Of a DNA stretch of 64,000 nt, positions 39,929 to 47,968 are shown piece by piece (the stretch's first letter is position 1; each line of letters opens with the position of its first letter). The notes under the pieces are model-generated. The model searched no databases. It was not told the DNA's origin and was given only the letters and a program-made list of their open reading frames with translations. Position numbers and translations under genes: made by a program. Source of the stretch: an uncultured Christensenellaceae bacterium (lineage in GTDB: Bacteria; Bacillota; Clostridia; Christensenellales; Christensenellaceae); the NCBI GenBank assembly GCA_910588425.1, contig CAJUPM010000008.1:13748-77747 (forward strand). The letters run 5' to 3'.

Positions 39929-41464
39929 ATGGACTTTGAATTACTCAAAAGCAAAACATTGAGCGATCTGAGAGAGATTGCCAAACTTGCCGGCGTAAAA
40001 TCTGTTACGACGTATAAGAAGGGCGAGCTGCTGGAGATTCTTTTTGGGCTGGAGCAGGAGCAGCAGGTCCAAAACCCGCAGACTGCCCCGGAGCCTGCGC
40101 CTTTGGCCCCGGAGGAGGACGACCTGCCCATGGGCATTTTTGAAGAGGAAGAGCCGGGGCAGGAGGAAGAAGGGCGGCCGGAGCCAGAGCGCAGCGCACT
40201 GCACTATGAGGAGCAGGAAGGGGAAGAAGCCTCTGCCAGAAGGCGGGTTGTAGAATATGTCCAGGGCAACGATGCCGTCAACGAGCTGCTGGCCACGGGC
40301 GAATGCAAAGATGCCGAGGGCGTGCTCGAGGTGCATCAGGATGGCTATGGCTTTCTGCGCAGCAACAACTATCTGCCCGGCCGAAACGATGTGTATGTCT
40401 CCATGGCGCAGATCCGCAAATTCAGCCTGAAAACCGGCGATAAAGTCAAGGGGAAAACCCGCCCGGCCAAAGAGGGGGAAAAACTGCTGGCGCTTTTGTA
40501 TATTGAGAGCGTTAACGATGGGCCTGTGGAAGAATGCACAGGGCGCAAACCCTTTGAAGAGCTGACGCCCATCTATCCGGATCAGCGCTTTAAGCTGGAG
40601 AATATCCGGGCCTCCCGGGATATGGCCATTCGGCTGATCGACCTGGTCTCGCCCATCGGCAAGGGGCAGAGAGGGCTCATCGTCGCGCCGCCCAAGGCCG
40701 GCAAGACAATCATGCTCAAGAAAATTGCCAACAGCATCACGCGCAACTACCCGGATGTGGAGCTGATTGTGCTGCTCATCGATGAGCGGCCGGAGGAAGT
40801 GACGGATATGCAGCGCTCGATTAAGGGTGAAGTCGTCTACTCCACGTTCGACGAAAAGCCGGATAACCACACGCGGGTGGCCGAGATGGTCATCGAGCGG
40901 GCAAAGCGGCTGGTGGAGCATGGCAGGGATGTCGTCATCCTGTTAGACAGCATCACCCGGCTGGCCCGGGCATATAACCTGACAGTGCCGCCCTCCGGGC
41001 GCACGCTTTCGGGCGGTCTGGATCCGAGCTCGCTCTATAAGCCCAAGATGTTTTTTGGCGCGGCCAGAAACATCGAAAACGGCGGCAGCCTGACGATCAT
41101 CGCCACGGCCCTGGTGGAGACGGGCAGCCGCATGGATGAGATCATCTTTGAGGAGTTCAAGGGCACGGGCAATATGGAACTGCATCTGGATCGCCGGCTG
41201 TCTGAAAAGCGCATTTTCCCGGCGCTGGATCTGGCCAGATCCGGAACCAGAAGAGAGGAGCTTTTGCTCAGCAATACCGAGCGGGAAGGCATCTGGGCCA
41301 TCCGCAAGGTGCTCTCCTCGGGCAATACGGCGGAGGTTACCGAGCAGCTCATCAGCATGCTCGTGCGCACGCAGACAAACGAGGAGTTCCTCATCCGCCT
41401 GCAGGAATGGCTGAATATCTGGGAGAAAGAGGGCTTTAAGCTCACCCAGGGCGGCCGCTACTAG
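39929..41464 (+). CDS. rho: transcription termination factor Rho
   Basis: 511 residues from ATG 39929; the frame extends upstream without a start that has a ribosome site. Order: Rho_N (LKSKTLSDLREIAKLAGVKS), an acidic Glu/Pro-rich linker of about 70 residues (residues 45-115), the cold-shock-like RNA-binding domain (GVLEVHQDGYGFLRSNNYLP) and the RecA-like ATPase with Walker A IVAPPKAGKTIMLKK and the Q-loop/R-loop region LDPSSLYKPKMFFGAARN. It is a hexameric RNA helicase that terminates transcription. The acidic insertion makes it longer than E. coli Rho, as is common in Clostridia. Confidence 0.96.
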   Translation: MDFELLKSKTLSDLREIAKLAGVKSVTTYKKGELLEILFGLEQEQQVQNPQTAPEPAPLAPEEDDLPMGIFEEEEPGQEEEGRPEPERSALHYEEQEGEEASARRRVVEYVQGNDAVNELLATGECKDAEGVLEVHQDGYGFLRSNNYLPGRNDVYVSMAQIRKFSLKTGDKVKGKTRPAKEGEKLLALLYIESVNDGPVEECTGRKPFEELTPIYPDQRFKLENIRASRDMAIRLIDLVSPIGKGQRGLIVAPPKAGKTIMLKKIANSITRNYPDVELIVLLIDERPEEVTDMQRSIKGEVVYSTFDEKPDNHTRVAEMVIERAKRLVEHGRDVVILLDSITRLARAYNLTVPPSGRTLSGGLDPSSLYKPKMFFGAARNIENGGSLTIIATALVETGSRMDEIIFEEFKGTGNMELHLDRRLSEKRIFPALDLARSGTRREELLLSNTEREGIWAIRKVLSSGNTAEVTEQLISMLVRTQTNEEFLIRLQEWLNIWEKEGFKLTQGGRY

Positions 41465-41466
41465 CT

Positions 41467-41954
41467 ATGCCGGCGGAATGGGAGGCTTTGCCCATCACGG
41501 CAGGGCAGGCGCGGGAACACCTTGGCTGGCAGTATGAGCCGCCTTATGATTTTTACAATATCGCGCCAAAGCTGTGGGAGCGGGAGATCAGGGCGATGCT
41601 CCAGCCTGCGCCGGGGGATTGCTGTTATGCCGTGCATCGCGGCGGAAAAATGGCTGGCTACTTTGAACTGCATTGCAGGGGGAAGACTGTGGAGATTGGC
41701 GTTGCGCTTCGGCCGGATCTCACGGGAAAAGGCCATGGCCGCGCGTTTTTGGCCTGTGTGCTGGCGCAGGCGTGGCAGTTTTTTTGCCGGAACAGTTCGC
41801 CTTGCATGTGGCGGCATGGAACGGGCGGGCGCGGCGGCTCTATCAGGCGGCGGGCTTTCGGGAGGCTGGCTGGGAGTGCTGGCAAATCGGCGGGAGCGCT
41901 GTGGATTTTATCCGCATGGAGATGCCCGTCCAGGCTTTTTTCGAAAAAACTTGA
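41467..41954 (+). pseudogene. GNAT-family acetyltransferase interrupted by a frameshift at a T7 run
   Basis: The frame opened at ATG 41467 encodes a GNAT start and acetyl-CoA loop (VALRPDLTGKGHGRAFLACV) up to about residue 105, then degenerates. The expected C-terminal half (ALHVAAWNGRARRLYQAAGF and VDFIRMEMPV) continues in another frame to 41954. The switch is at a run of seven T at 41779-41785; one extra T would restore a single 163-residue protein. The two halves together look like a normal GNAT. It is either a true pseudogene, a phase-variable or slippage site, or a sequencing error. It starts 2 bp after the rho stop. Confidence 0.75.
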
Positions 41955-41961
41955 AAAAAGC

Positions 41962-41989
41962 TTGCAATATGGCAGGTTTATGATATACT
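41962..41989 (+). promoter_or_regulatory. promoter of rpmE
   Basis: TTGCAA (41962-41967), a 16-bp spacer and TATACT (41984-41989), 35 bp before the start. Confidence 0.6.
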
Positions 41990-42024
41990 AATAACTGCGA
42001 CTTTATAGAGAAGGGGTGAGTTCT

Positions 42025-42225
42025 GTGAAACCTAATATACATCCGAATTACGGAGAGTGTGTTGTGAAATGTGCTTGCGGGGAAACCTTCGTAACAGGTT
42101 CTGTTAAAAAAGAGATGAAAGTGGACGTTTGCTCCAAGTGCCATCCGTTCTTTACAGGCAAGCAGAAGCTGGTTGATACCGGCGGACGTGTGGATCGTTT
42201 CAAAAAGAAATACGGTCTCAAATAG
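42025..42225 (+). CDS. rpmE: 50S ribosomal protein L31 (zinc-binding type)
   Basis: 66 residues from GTG 42025, which gives the standard length and the usual MKPNIHPNY start; GTG 42016 would overlap the ribosome site GAAGGGG. Zinc-ligand cysteines are present in CVVKCACGETF and CSKCHPFF, so this is the C+ form rather than the zinc-free paralogue YtiA. It ends with DTGGRVDRFKKKYGLK, typical of the family. A terminator follows. Confidence 0.95.
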   Translation: MKPNIHPNYGECVVKCACGETFVTGSVKKEMKVDVCSKCHPFFTGKQKLVDTGGRVDRFKKKYGLK

Positions 42226-42237
42226 TTTACGAAAAAT

Positions 42238-42264
42238 ACAGAGCGGGCTTCGCTCTGTTTTTTT
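42238..42264 (+). terminator. terminator after rpmE
   Basis: ACAGAGCG (42238-42245) pairs with CGCTCTGT (42251-42258), followed by T7. Confidence 0.85.
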
Positions 42265-42310
42265 GTAGGCAGTTTCGAGGGGTTTGGAAGGGCTGAGCCG
42301 GAGAATTTTT

Positions 42311-43321
42311 ATGAACAAGCAAGCGAAGAGAAGCACAGTAGGCGGCCAGGGCGTTCTGGGCGGCGTGATGATGCGCTCCCCCAAAAAGGCGGCGCTGGCC
42401 GTGCGCAGGCAGGATGGCGGCATCGCCATGAAAACTTGGGAAGTGGAGCAGAAGAAGAGCTGGTTTGCCCGGCTGCCCGTGGTGCGCGGCGTCATCAACT
42501 TTGTCGATATGCTCTTTACGGGTGTGGGCGTGCTGATGGATGCGGCCAAAATGAGCGAAGAGGGAACGGAGGAGTTCGAGCCCAGCAGGTTTGAGAAGTT
42601 TGTGGCCGGAAAGCTGGGCAAAAAGGCGGAAGACGTCATGATGTTTTTTGCCGTGGCCGTCGCGTTGGTGCTGGCGGTTCTGCTCTTCTTCATGCTGCCC
42701 ACGTTCCTAACCAGCCTGCTGAGGGGCGCCATCCAAAGCCCGCTTTTGCTCAACCTGGCGGATGGGCTCATCCGCATCGCCATCCTCATCCTATATATGC
42801 TGAGCTGTACGCTCATGAAAGATATCAAGGATGTTTTCCGCTATCACGGCGCCGAGCACAAGACCATCTCCTGCTATGAGGCCGGGGAGGAGCTCACGGT
42901 GGAGAATGTGCGCAAATACCGCACACTGCACCCGCGCTGCGGCACCAGCTATCTGCTGCTAGTCATGCTGGTTACGGTGCTGGTCTATTCCTTCTTCGGG
43001 TGGAGCGACAATCTGCTGCTGCGCCTGGGGATGCGGCTGCTCATGCTGCCCGTCATCGCGGGCGTGGCATACGAAGTGCTCAAACTGCTGGCTATGAGCG
43101 ATCACGTTCTCGTGCGCGCCCTGCGCTGGCCGGGTATGCAGCTTCAGCGGCTGACGACGGCCGAGCCCACGGATGAGATGATAGAAATCGGCATTCTGGC
43201 CTTTGAGACGGCGCTGGAGGAAAAGAGCCCCGAGGAGCTTGCCGCGCTGAGAGAGCGGTTTTCGCATCAAAAAACCGGGGCGGAGCAGAAAACTCAGAGC
43301 CAGGAGGCGGGGCAGGCATGA
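42311..43321 (+). CDS. yqhQ: DUF1385 / YqhQ-family membrane protein
   Basis: 336 residues from ATG 42311 (CGGAGA 8 bp upstream). The N-terminal VGGQGVLGGVMMRSPKKAAL and the central FRYHGAEHKTISCYEAGEEL and LHPRCGTSYLLLVML are diagnostic for DUF1385. Four or more membrane helices span residues 115-270. The function is unknown; the gene sits between rpmE and prmC-prfA in many Clostridia. It overlaps prmC by 4 bp. Confidence 0.9.
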   Translation: MNKQAKRSTVGGQGVLGGVMMRSPKKAALAVRRQDGGIAMKTWEVEQKKSWFARLPVVRGVINFVDMLFTGVGVLMDAAKMSEEGTEEFEPSRFEKFVAGKLGKKAEDVMMFFAVAVALVLAVLLFFMLPTFLTSLLRGAIQSPLLLNLADGLIRIAILILYMLSCTLMKDIKDVFRYHGAEHKTISCYEAGEELTVENVRKYRTLHPRCGTSYLLLVMLVTVLVYSFFGWSDNLLLRLGMRLLMLPVIAGVAYEVLKLLAMSDHVLVRALRWPGMQLQRLTTAEPTDEMIEIGILAFETALEEKSPEELAALRERFSHQKTGAEQKTQSQEAGQA

Positions 43322-44163
43322 ACCGTCTGCAAGCCTATCGGCAGCTTAGGCAGGAGCTGGCGTATCTGGGGCCGGGCGAGGCAGAGGCCGAAGCCAGAGA
43401 AGCGCTGGAAGTGCTCTGCCAAGTCTCGGCGCAGGATTTACTGCTGGAGCCGAGCCGGGAACTGACCGAAGAGCAGGTGCTGGCTTTGCAGAAGCTGGCT
43501 TGCCGCAGGAAGGCGGGCGAGCCTTTGGCCTATCTGCTCGGAAGCCGCGCGTTTTACGGGATGCGCTTTGCCGTTTCCCGGGCGGTGCTCATCCCCCGGC
43601 AGGAGACTGAACTGCTGGCCGAGCGCTGTATCCAAATCATTCAGAGAAAGAACCTGAAAACCGCGCTGGATCTCTGCACGGGCAGCGGATGCATTGCCGT
43701 TTGCCTGGCAAAGCATACGGCCGCGGCTGTCTCTGCATCGGATATTAGCCCGGATGCGCTGGCCGTTGCCCGGGGCAACGCGGAAAAACTGGGCGCGAAC
43801 GTGCATTTTTTTGCGTCGGATTTGCTGGAAAAAGCGCAGGGGCAGTATGATCTCATTGTCAGCAATCCACCCTATATCTCGGATGCGGAATACGCCGCCA
43901 TCGACGCGGGCGTGCGGGAGCAGGAGCCGGCTCTGGCACTGCGCGGCGGGGCGGATGGGCTAACGTTTTACCGGCGCATCGCGGCGCAGGCCCCGGGGCA
44001 CCTGGCAAAAGGCGGGCAGCTGGCGCTGGAAATCGGCTATGAGCAGGGGGAGGCAGTTTGCCGCTTGCTTGCGGAACAAGGCTTTGATAAAATAGAGCTG
44101 GCCAAAGATTATGCCGGGCTGGACCGGATGGTTTTTGCGGAATGGAATTTAGCTTGGGAGTAA
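43318..44163 (+). CDS. prmC: peptide chain release factor N5-glutamine methyltransferase
   Basis: 281 residues. The N-terminal helical domain contains RKAGEPLAYLLGSRAFYGMRF. The class I methyltransferase fold has ALDLCTGSGCIAVCLAKH (SAM site) and the catalytic NPPY in DLIVSNPPYISDAEYAAI. PrmC methylates the GGQ glutamine of release factors; its substrate gene prfA follows 5 bp later. Overlap with yqhQ (ATGA) indicates coupled translation. Confidence 0.95.
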   Translation: MNRLQAYRQLRQELAYLGPGEAEAEAREALEVLCQVSAQDLLLEPSRELTEEQVLALQKLACRRKAGEPLAYLLGSRAFYGMRFAVSRAVLIPRQETELLAERCIQIIQRKNLKTALDLCTGSGCIAVCLAKHTAAAVSASDISPDALAVARGNAEKLGANVHFFASDLLEKAQGQYDLIVSNPPYISDAEYAAIDAGVREQEPALALRGGADGLTFYRRIAAQAPGHLAKGGQLALEIGYEQGEAVCRLLAEQGFDKIELAKDYAGLDRMVFAEWNLAWE

Positions 44164-44168
44164 AATAG

Positions 44169-45236
44169 ATGTTTGAAAAACTGGAATCCATTAAAAAAAG
44201 ATATGAAGAGCTTTCGGCGGAGATCTCCAAAAGCGAGGTCATCGCCAATCAGGAGCTTTGGCGCAAGCTGATGAAGGAACACGCGGATCTGGAGGAGATC
44301 GTCTCGGCCTACGAGGCCTATCTCTCCATGCAGGAGGAACTGCCCGAATTGCGGGAGATGCTCAAAACCGCAGATGATGCCGAACTGCGGGAGATGGCGC
44401 AGGAGGAGATTGCCTCTCTGGAAGAGAAAATGCAGAAAGCCGAGGAGGAGCTGAAATTCCTGCTCATCCCCAAAGACCCCAACGACGGCAAAAACGTCAT
44501 TTTGGAGATCCGCGCGGGCACGGGCGGCGACGAAGCCTCGCTGTTCGGCGCAGATCTGCTGCGCATGTATACCCGCTATGCCGAGCGGCATGGCATGAAG
44601 ATGGAAACGCTCTCCTCGAATATGACCGAGCTTGGGGGCGTCAAGGAGATGGTCGTGCTCATTTCGGGCAAAAACGCATTCTCCCGCCTGAAATACGAGA
44701 GCGGCGTGCACCGGGTACAGCGCGTTCCCGAGACAGAATCCGGCGGCCGCATCCATACTTCCGCGGCGACGGTGGCCGTGCTGCCCGAGGCGGAGGAAGT
44801 AGACGTGAAAATAAACCCGGGAGACCTGCGCATCGATATTTACCGCGCCGGCGGCCACGGCGGCCAGGGCGTCAACACGACGGACTCGGCCATCCGCATC
44901 ACGCATCTGCCCACCGGCCTGGTGGTAACCTGCCAGGATGAGCGCTCCCAGCTGAAAAACAAGGAGCGGGCGATGAAGGTGCTCATGAGCAAGCTCTACG
45001 ATAACGCGCTGACCGAGGCGGCCAGCGAGCAGGCGGAGAACCGGCGGAGCATGGTGGGCAGCGGGGATCGCAGCGAGCGCATCCGCACGTATAACTTCCC
45101 CCAGGGCAGAGTGACGGATCACCGCATCGGCCTCACGCTCTATAAGCTGGATGCGTTTATCGACGGCGATATGGATGAGATCATCGATGCGCTGATTCTG
45201 GATGCCAAGGAAAAGAGCCTTTCCCAGGTGGAGTAA
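44169..45236 (+). CDS. prfA: peptide chain release factor 1
   Basis: 355 residues. The coiled-coil N-terminal domain is followed by LEIRAGTGGDEASLFGADLL, the peptidyl-tRNA hydrolysis motif GGHGGQGVNTTDSAIRITHL (GGQ) and the C-terminal DHRIGLTLYKLDAFIDGDMD, which identifies RF1 rather than RF2. It terminates translation at UAA and UAG. Weak ribosome site; probably translated by coupling after prmC. Confidence 0.97.
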   Translation: MFEKLESIKKRYEELSAEISKSEVIANQELWRKLMKEHADLEEIVSAYEAYLSMQEELPELREMLKTADDAELREMAQEEIASLEEKMQKAEEELKFLLIPKDPNDGKNVILEIRAGTGGDEASLFGADLLRMYTRYAERHGMKMETLSSNMTELGGVKEMVVLISGKNAFSRLKYESGVHRVQRVPETESGGRIHTSAATVAVLPEAEEVDVKINPGDLRIDIYRAGGHGGQGVNTTDSAIRITHLPTGLVVTCQDERSQLKNKERAMKVLMSKLYDNALTEAASEQAENRRSMVGSGDRSERIRTYNFPQGRVTDHRIGLTLYKLDAFIDGDMDEIIDALILDAKEKSLSQVE

Positions 45237-46276
45237 TGCAGACGAGAGTGTTTGATTTGCGCCGGGAATACGAGCAGGGGCTTTGCGCCGCGGCGCAGGA
45301 GATTGCCCGGGGCGGCCTGGTGATTTTCCCAACGGAGACGGTCTATGGCATTGGCGCGGATGCGCAGAATGTGCAGGCCGTCCGGCAGATTTTCGCCGTC
45401 AAAGGCCGGCCCATGGATAACCCGCTCATCGCGCATGTCTGCGAAATGGGCCAGGTCTATGCGGCGGCAGAGCTTTCGCCGCTGGCGGAAAAACTGCTGC
45501 GGGCTTTTTGGCCAGGGCCCTTTACCGCGGTGCTGAAAAGCCGGGGGCTGCTGCCGGCTGAGGTTTCGGCGGGGCTGCCCACCGTGGCTTTGCGCATGCC
45601 CGGCGATCCCGTGGCACGGGAACTCATCCGCCGCAGCGGCAAGCTGATCGCCGCGCCCAGCGCGAATCTTTCGGGCAAGCCCAGCGGGACGACTGCCGCC
45701 GACGTCGCCGCAGATTTCGACGGCCTGGTTCCCGTCATCCTGGATGGCGGGCCGGCGGCGGTGGGGCTGGAATCCACCGTCTGCGATCTGACGGGGGAAG
45801 TTCCCGTCATCCTGCGGCCAGGCGGCATCACGGCAGAGATGATCCGCCGGGAATGCGGAAAAGTGGAGATTGCCCACGCCGTTCTGCATGGCCTCTCGAA
45901 GGGAGAGACGGCGGCTTCCCCCGGCATGAAATATAAGCACTATGCGCCCAGAGCCAAGGTGTATGTCGTTAGGGCAAAGGAAGATTCTGCCCTTGCAAAA
46001 GGCGTCCAGGCCTTGTATGATAAGAAGGAGCAGGAAGGCAAAAAAACCGAGATTTTCTGCCTGGATGCACATGCGCCCTTGTATGGGGAAAGAAGCGTCT
46101 GCCGGCTGGGCAAAAGCCTGGAAGAGCTGGCGCAAAACCTCTTTTCCTCTCTGCGGCACGCGGACAGCCGGGGCGTGGACGTCATCCTGTTCGAGGATGT
46201 AGGCGAGGCAGGCATGGGGCTTGCCGTGAGCAACCGCATCATCCGTGCGGCGGGCTTTGATGTGATAGAAGTATGA
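45236..46276 (+). CDS. tsaC: L-threonylcarbamoyladenylate synthase
   Basis: 346 residues of Sua5/YwlC type. The YrdC-like domain shows VIFPTETVYGIGADAQN, KGRPMDNPLIAH, APSANLSGKPSGTTAADVAA and LESTVCDLTGEVPVILRPGG. The C-terminal Sua5 domain begins SPGMKYKHYAPRAKVYVV and ends LAVSNRIIRAAGF. It makes TC-AMP for the tRNA t6A modification. The start overlaps the prfA stop by one base; the end overlaps ywlE by 4 bp. The order prmC-prfA-sua5-ywlE is conserved in Firmicutes. Confidence 0.96.
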   Translation: MQTRVFDLRREYEQGLCAAAQEIARGGLVIFPTETVYGIGADAQNVQAVRQIFAVKGRPMDNPLIAHVCEMGQVYAAAELSPLAEKLLRAFWPGPFTAVLKSRGLLPAEVSAGLPTVALRMPGDPVARELIRRSGKLIAAPSANLSGKPSGTTAADVAADFDGLVPVILDGGPAAVGLESTVCDLTGEVPVILRPGGITAEMIRRECGKVEIAHAVLHGLSKGETAASPGMKYKHYAPRAKVYVVRAKEDSALAKGVQALYDKKEQEGKKTEIFCLDAHAPLYGERSVCRLGKSLEELAQNLFSSLRHADSRGVDVILFEDVGEAGMGLAVSNRIIRAAGFDVIEV

Positions 46277-46722
46277 AAAAAGTTTTATTCGTCTGCACGG
46301 GCAACACTTGCCGAAGCCCGATGGCAGAGGCAATTTTCAACGCGCTGGCAGAGCGCGGGGCAGTGCCGGCCCGGGCGGAATCTGCGGGGCTGTATGCCCT
46401 GCCCCAAAGCCCAGCTTCCGAGCAGATGCGCGTTGTGGCAAAGCAGAGGGGGCTGAGCCTGGAAGAGCATCGGGCTCGGCCGCTGAATCGGCAGATGCTG
46501 GAAGAGGCGGATTTGGTTTTGTGCATGACGCAAAGCCAGGCCGAGCAGCTTGGGCGCATTTGCCCGGAGCAGCAGGATAAAATCCGAGCGGTTAAGGGCT
46601 ATGCCGGGGAAAAGGGAGACGTTTCGGATCCCTTTGGCGGCAGTTTGGAAGTCTATCAGAGGTGCGCAGAGGAATTGGAACCGCTCTGCGCGGCCATCTT
46701 AAAGAAATTAGCAGATTCATAA
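46273..46722 (+). CDS. ywlE: low-molecular-weight phosphatase, YwlE-type protein arginine phosphatase
   Basis: 149 residues. The phosphate loop FVCTGNTCRSPMAEAIF has the catalytic Cys8 and Arg14, and the general acid Asp is in SDPFGG. Threonine at position 12 (NTCRS) is the residue that distinguishes arginine phosphatases of the YwlE group from tyrosine phosphatases, which have Ile there (NICRS). The position after sua5 also matches YwlE. It should reverse protein arginine phosphorylation; no McsB kinase gene is in this window. Confidence 0.88.
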   Translation: MKKVLFVCTGNTCRSPMAEAIFNALAERGAVPARAESAGLYALPQSPASEQMRVVAKQRGLSLEEHRARPLNRQMLEEADLVLCMTQSQAEQLGRICPEQQDKIRAVKGYAGEKGDVSDPFGGSLEVYQRCAEELEPLCAAILKKLADS

Positions 46723-46736
46723 CAGGAGGTTTTGAT

Positions 46737-47201
46737 ATGAAATTAGTCATTGGCGCGGATCACGGCGGCGTTGAGCTCAAGGCGGAGATCCGCAAATATC
46801 TGGATGCACAAGGGTATGAATATCACGATGTCGGCACGTTCACCAACGAGGCTGTGGACTACCCGGATATCGGCCAGGCCGCGGCGGAGTATATCGCCGA
46901 GGGCAAGGCGGAGCTGGGCATCATCATCTGCGGAACGGGCATCGGCATCTCCATCTCGGCCAACAAAGTGCCGGGCATCCGCTGTGCGCTGGTTTCGGAT
47001 GTATTCAGCGCAAAGCGCACCCGGGAGCATAACAACGCCAACATGATGGCGCTGGGCGCCCGCGTCATCGGGCCCGGCCTGGCCATCGAGCTGGTAGATG
47101 CTTTCCTGCATACGGATTTTCTGAAGGAGGAAGCGCGCCATGTCAAGCGCGTAGAGAAAATCTCGGCCATCGAGAAAAAATATTCCCGGGAGGAAAAATA
47201 G
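46737..47201 (+). CDS. rpiB: ribose-5-phosphate isomerase B
   Basis: 154 residues from ATG 46737, 6 bp after AGGAGG. MKLVIGADHGGVELKAEI, the catalytic Cys in ELGIIICGTGIGISISANK and SAKRTREHNNANMMALGARV define RpiB. It interconverts ribose-5-phosphate and ribulose-5-phosphate. The C-terminal charged tail (ISAIEKKYSREEK) is typical. upp follows 2 bp later, linking pentose phosphate to uracil salvage. Confidence 0.95.
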   Translation: MKLVIGADHGGVELKAEIRKYLDAQGYEYHDVGTFTNEAVDYPDIGQAAAEYIAEGKAELGIIICGTGIGISISANKVPGIRCALVSDVFSAKRTREHNNANMMALGARVIGPGLAIELVDAFLHTDFLKEEARHVKRVEKISAIEKKYSREEK

Positions 47202-47203
47202 CA

Positions 47204-47833
47204 ATGGGGAAAGTTGTCGTCGTCGATCATCCCATGATCCAGCATAAACTCTCGTTTATGCGTTCGAAGGAGGCGGATGTGAAGGAATTCCGCGAAATGC
47301 TGGAGGAGATCTCCATGCTCATGGGCTATGAAGTGCTGCGGGATATGCCGCTGGAGGACAAGGAAATTGAGACGCCTATCTGCAAAATGACGGCCAAAGT
47401 CCTTGCCGGGCGGGCGCCGGCTATCGTGCCCATTCTGCGGGCGGGCCTTGGCATGGTGAGCGGAATCTGGAAGCTGATTCCTTCGGCCAAAGTCGGCCAT
47501 ATCGGGCTGTACCGTGATCCCGTGACGACAAAACCCGTCGAATACTACTGCAAGCTGCCCTCGGAGATTGCCGAGCGGGAGGTTATCCTGGTAGACCCGA
47601 TGCTGGCCACAGGCGGCAGCGGCGCGGATGCCATCACCATGCTGAGAGAGCATGGCGCAAAGAAGATTCGGTTCATGTGCCTGATCGCGGCGCCGGAGGG
47701 CATCGAAGTGGTGCAGAAGGCGCATCCGGATGTGGATATCTATGTCGCGGCCATCGACGAGCGGCTGAACGAGCACGCCTATATCGTCCCCGGCCTGGGC
47801 GACGCGGGCGACCGCATCTTCGGAACACTGTAA
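47204..47833 (+). CDS. upp: uracil phosphoribosyltransferase
   Basis: 209 residues. VVVDHPMIQHKLSFMRSKEA at the start, the PRPP loop LVDPMLATGGSGADAI and the uracil-binding C-terminus YIVPGLGDAGDRIFGTL are diagnostic. It converts uracil and PRPP to UMP. GGGAGGA overlaps the end of rpiB. A terminator follows, ending the long prmC-upp gene run. Confidence 0.97.
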   Translation: MGKVVVVDHPMIQHKLSFMRSKEADVKEFREMLEEISMLMGYEVLRDMPLEDKEIETPICKMTAKVLAGRAPAIVPILRAGLGMVSGIWKLIPSAKVGHIGLYRDPVTTKPVEYYCKLPSEIAEREVILVDPMLATGGSGADAITMLREHGAKKIRFMCLIAAPEGIEVVQKAHPDVDIYVAAIDERLNEHAYIVPGLGDAGDRIFGTL

Positions 47834-47841
47834 TATTTTCC

Positions 47842-47871
47842 AAAAGAGAAGGGAGCTCCCTTCTCTTTTTT
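47842..47871 (+). terminator. terminator after upp
   Basis: AAAAGAGAAGGGAG (47842-47855) and its perfect complement (47856-47869), followed by T. Confidence 0.85.
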
Positions 47872-47892
47872 GCGGGGCGCGCGGCACCTTTG

Positions 47893-47921
47893 TTGACGAA
47901 CGCGCGGCTTCTTGGTATGAT
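47893..47921 (+). promoter_or_regulatory. promoter of purA
   Basis: TTGACG (47893-47898), a 17-bp spacer and TATGAT (47916-47921), 47 bp before the start. Confidence 0.72.
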
Positions 47922-47968
47922 AAGAACGGTGTGAAAATGAAAGACTCTAGGACAAGGAGAAAAAAGCA

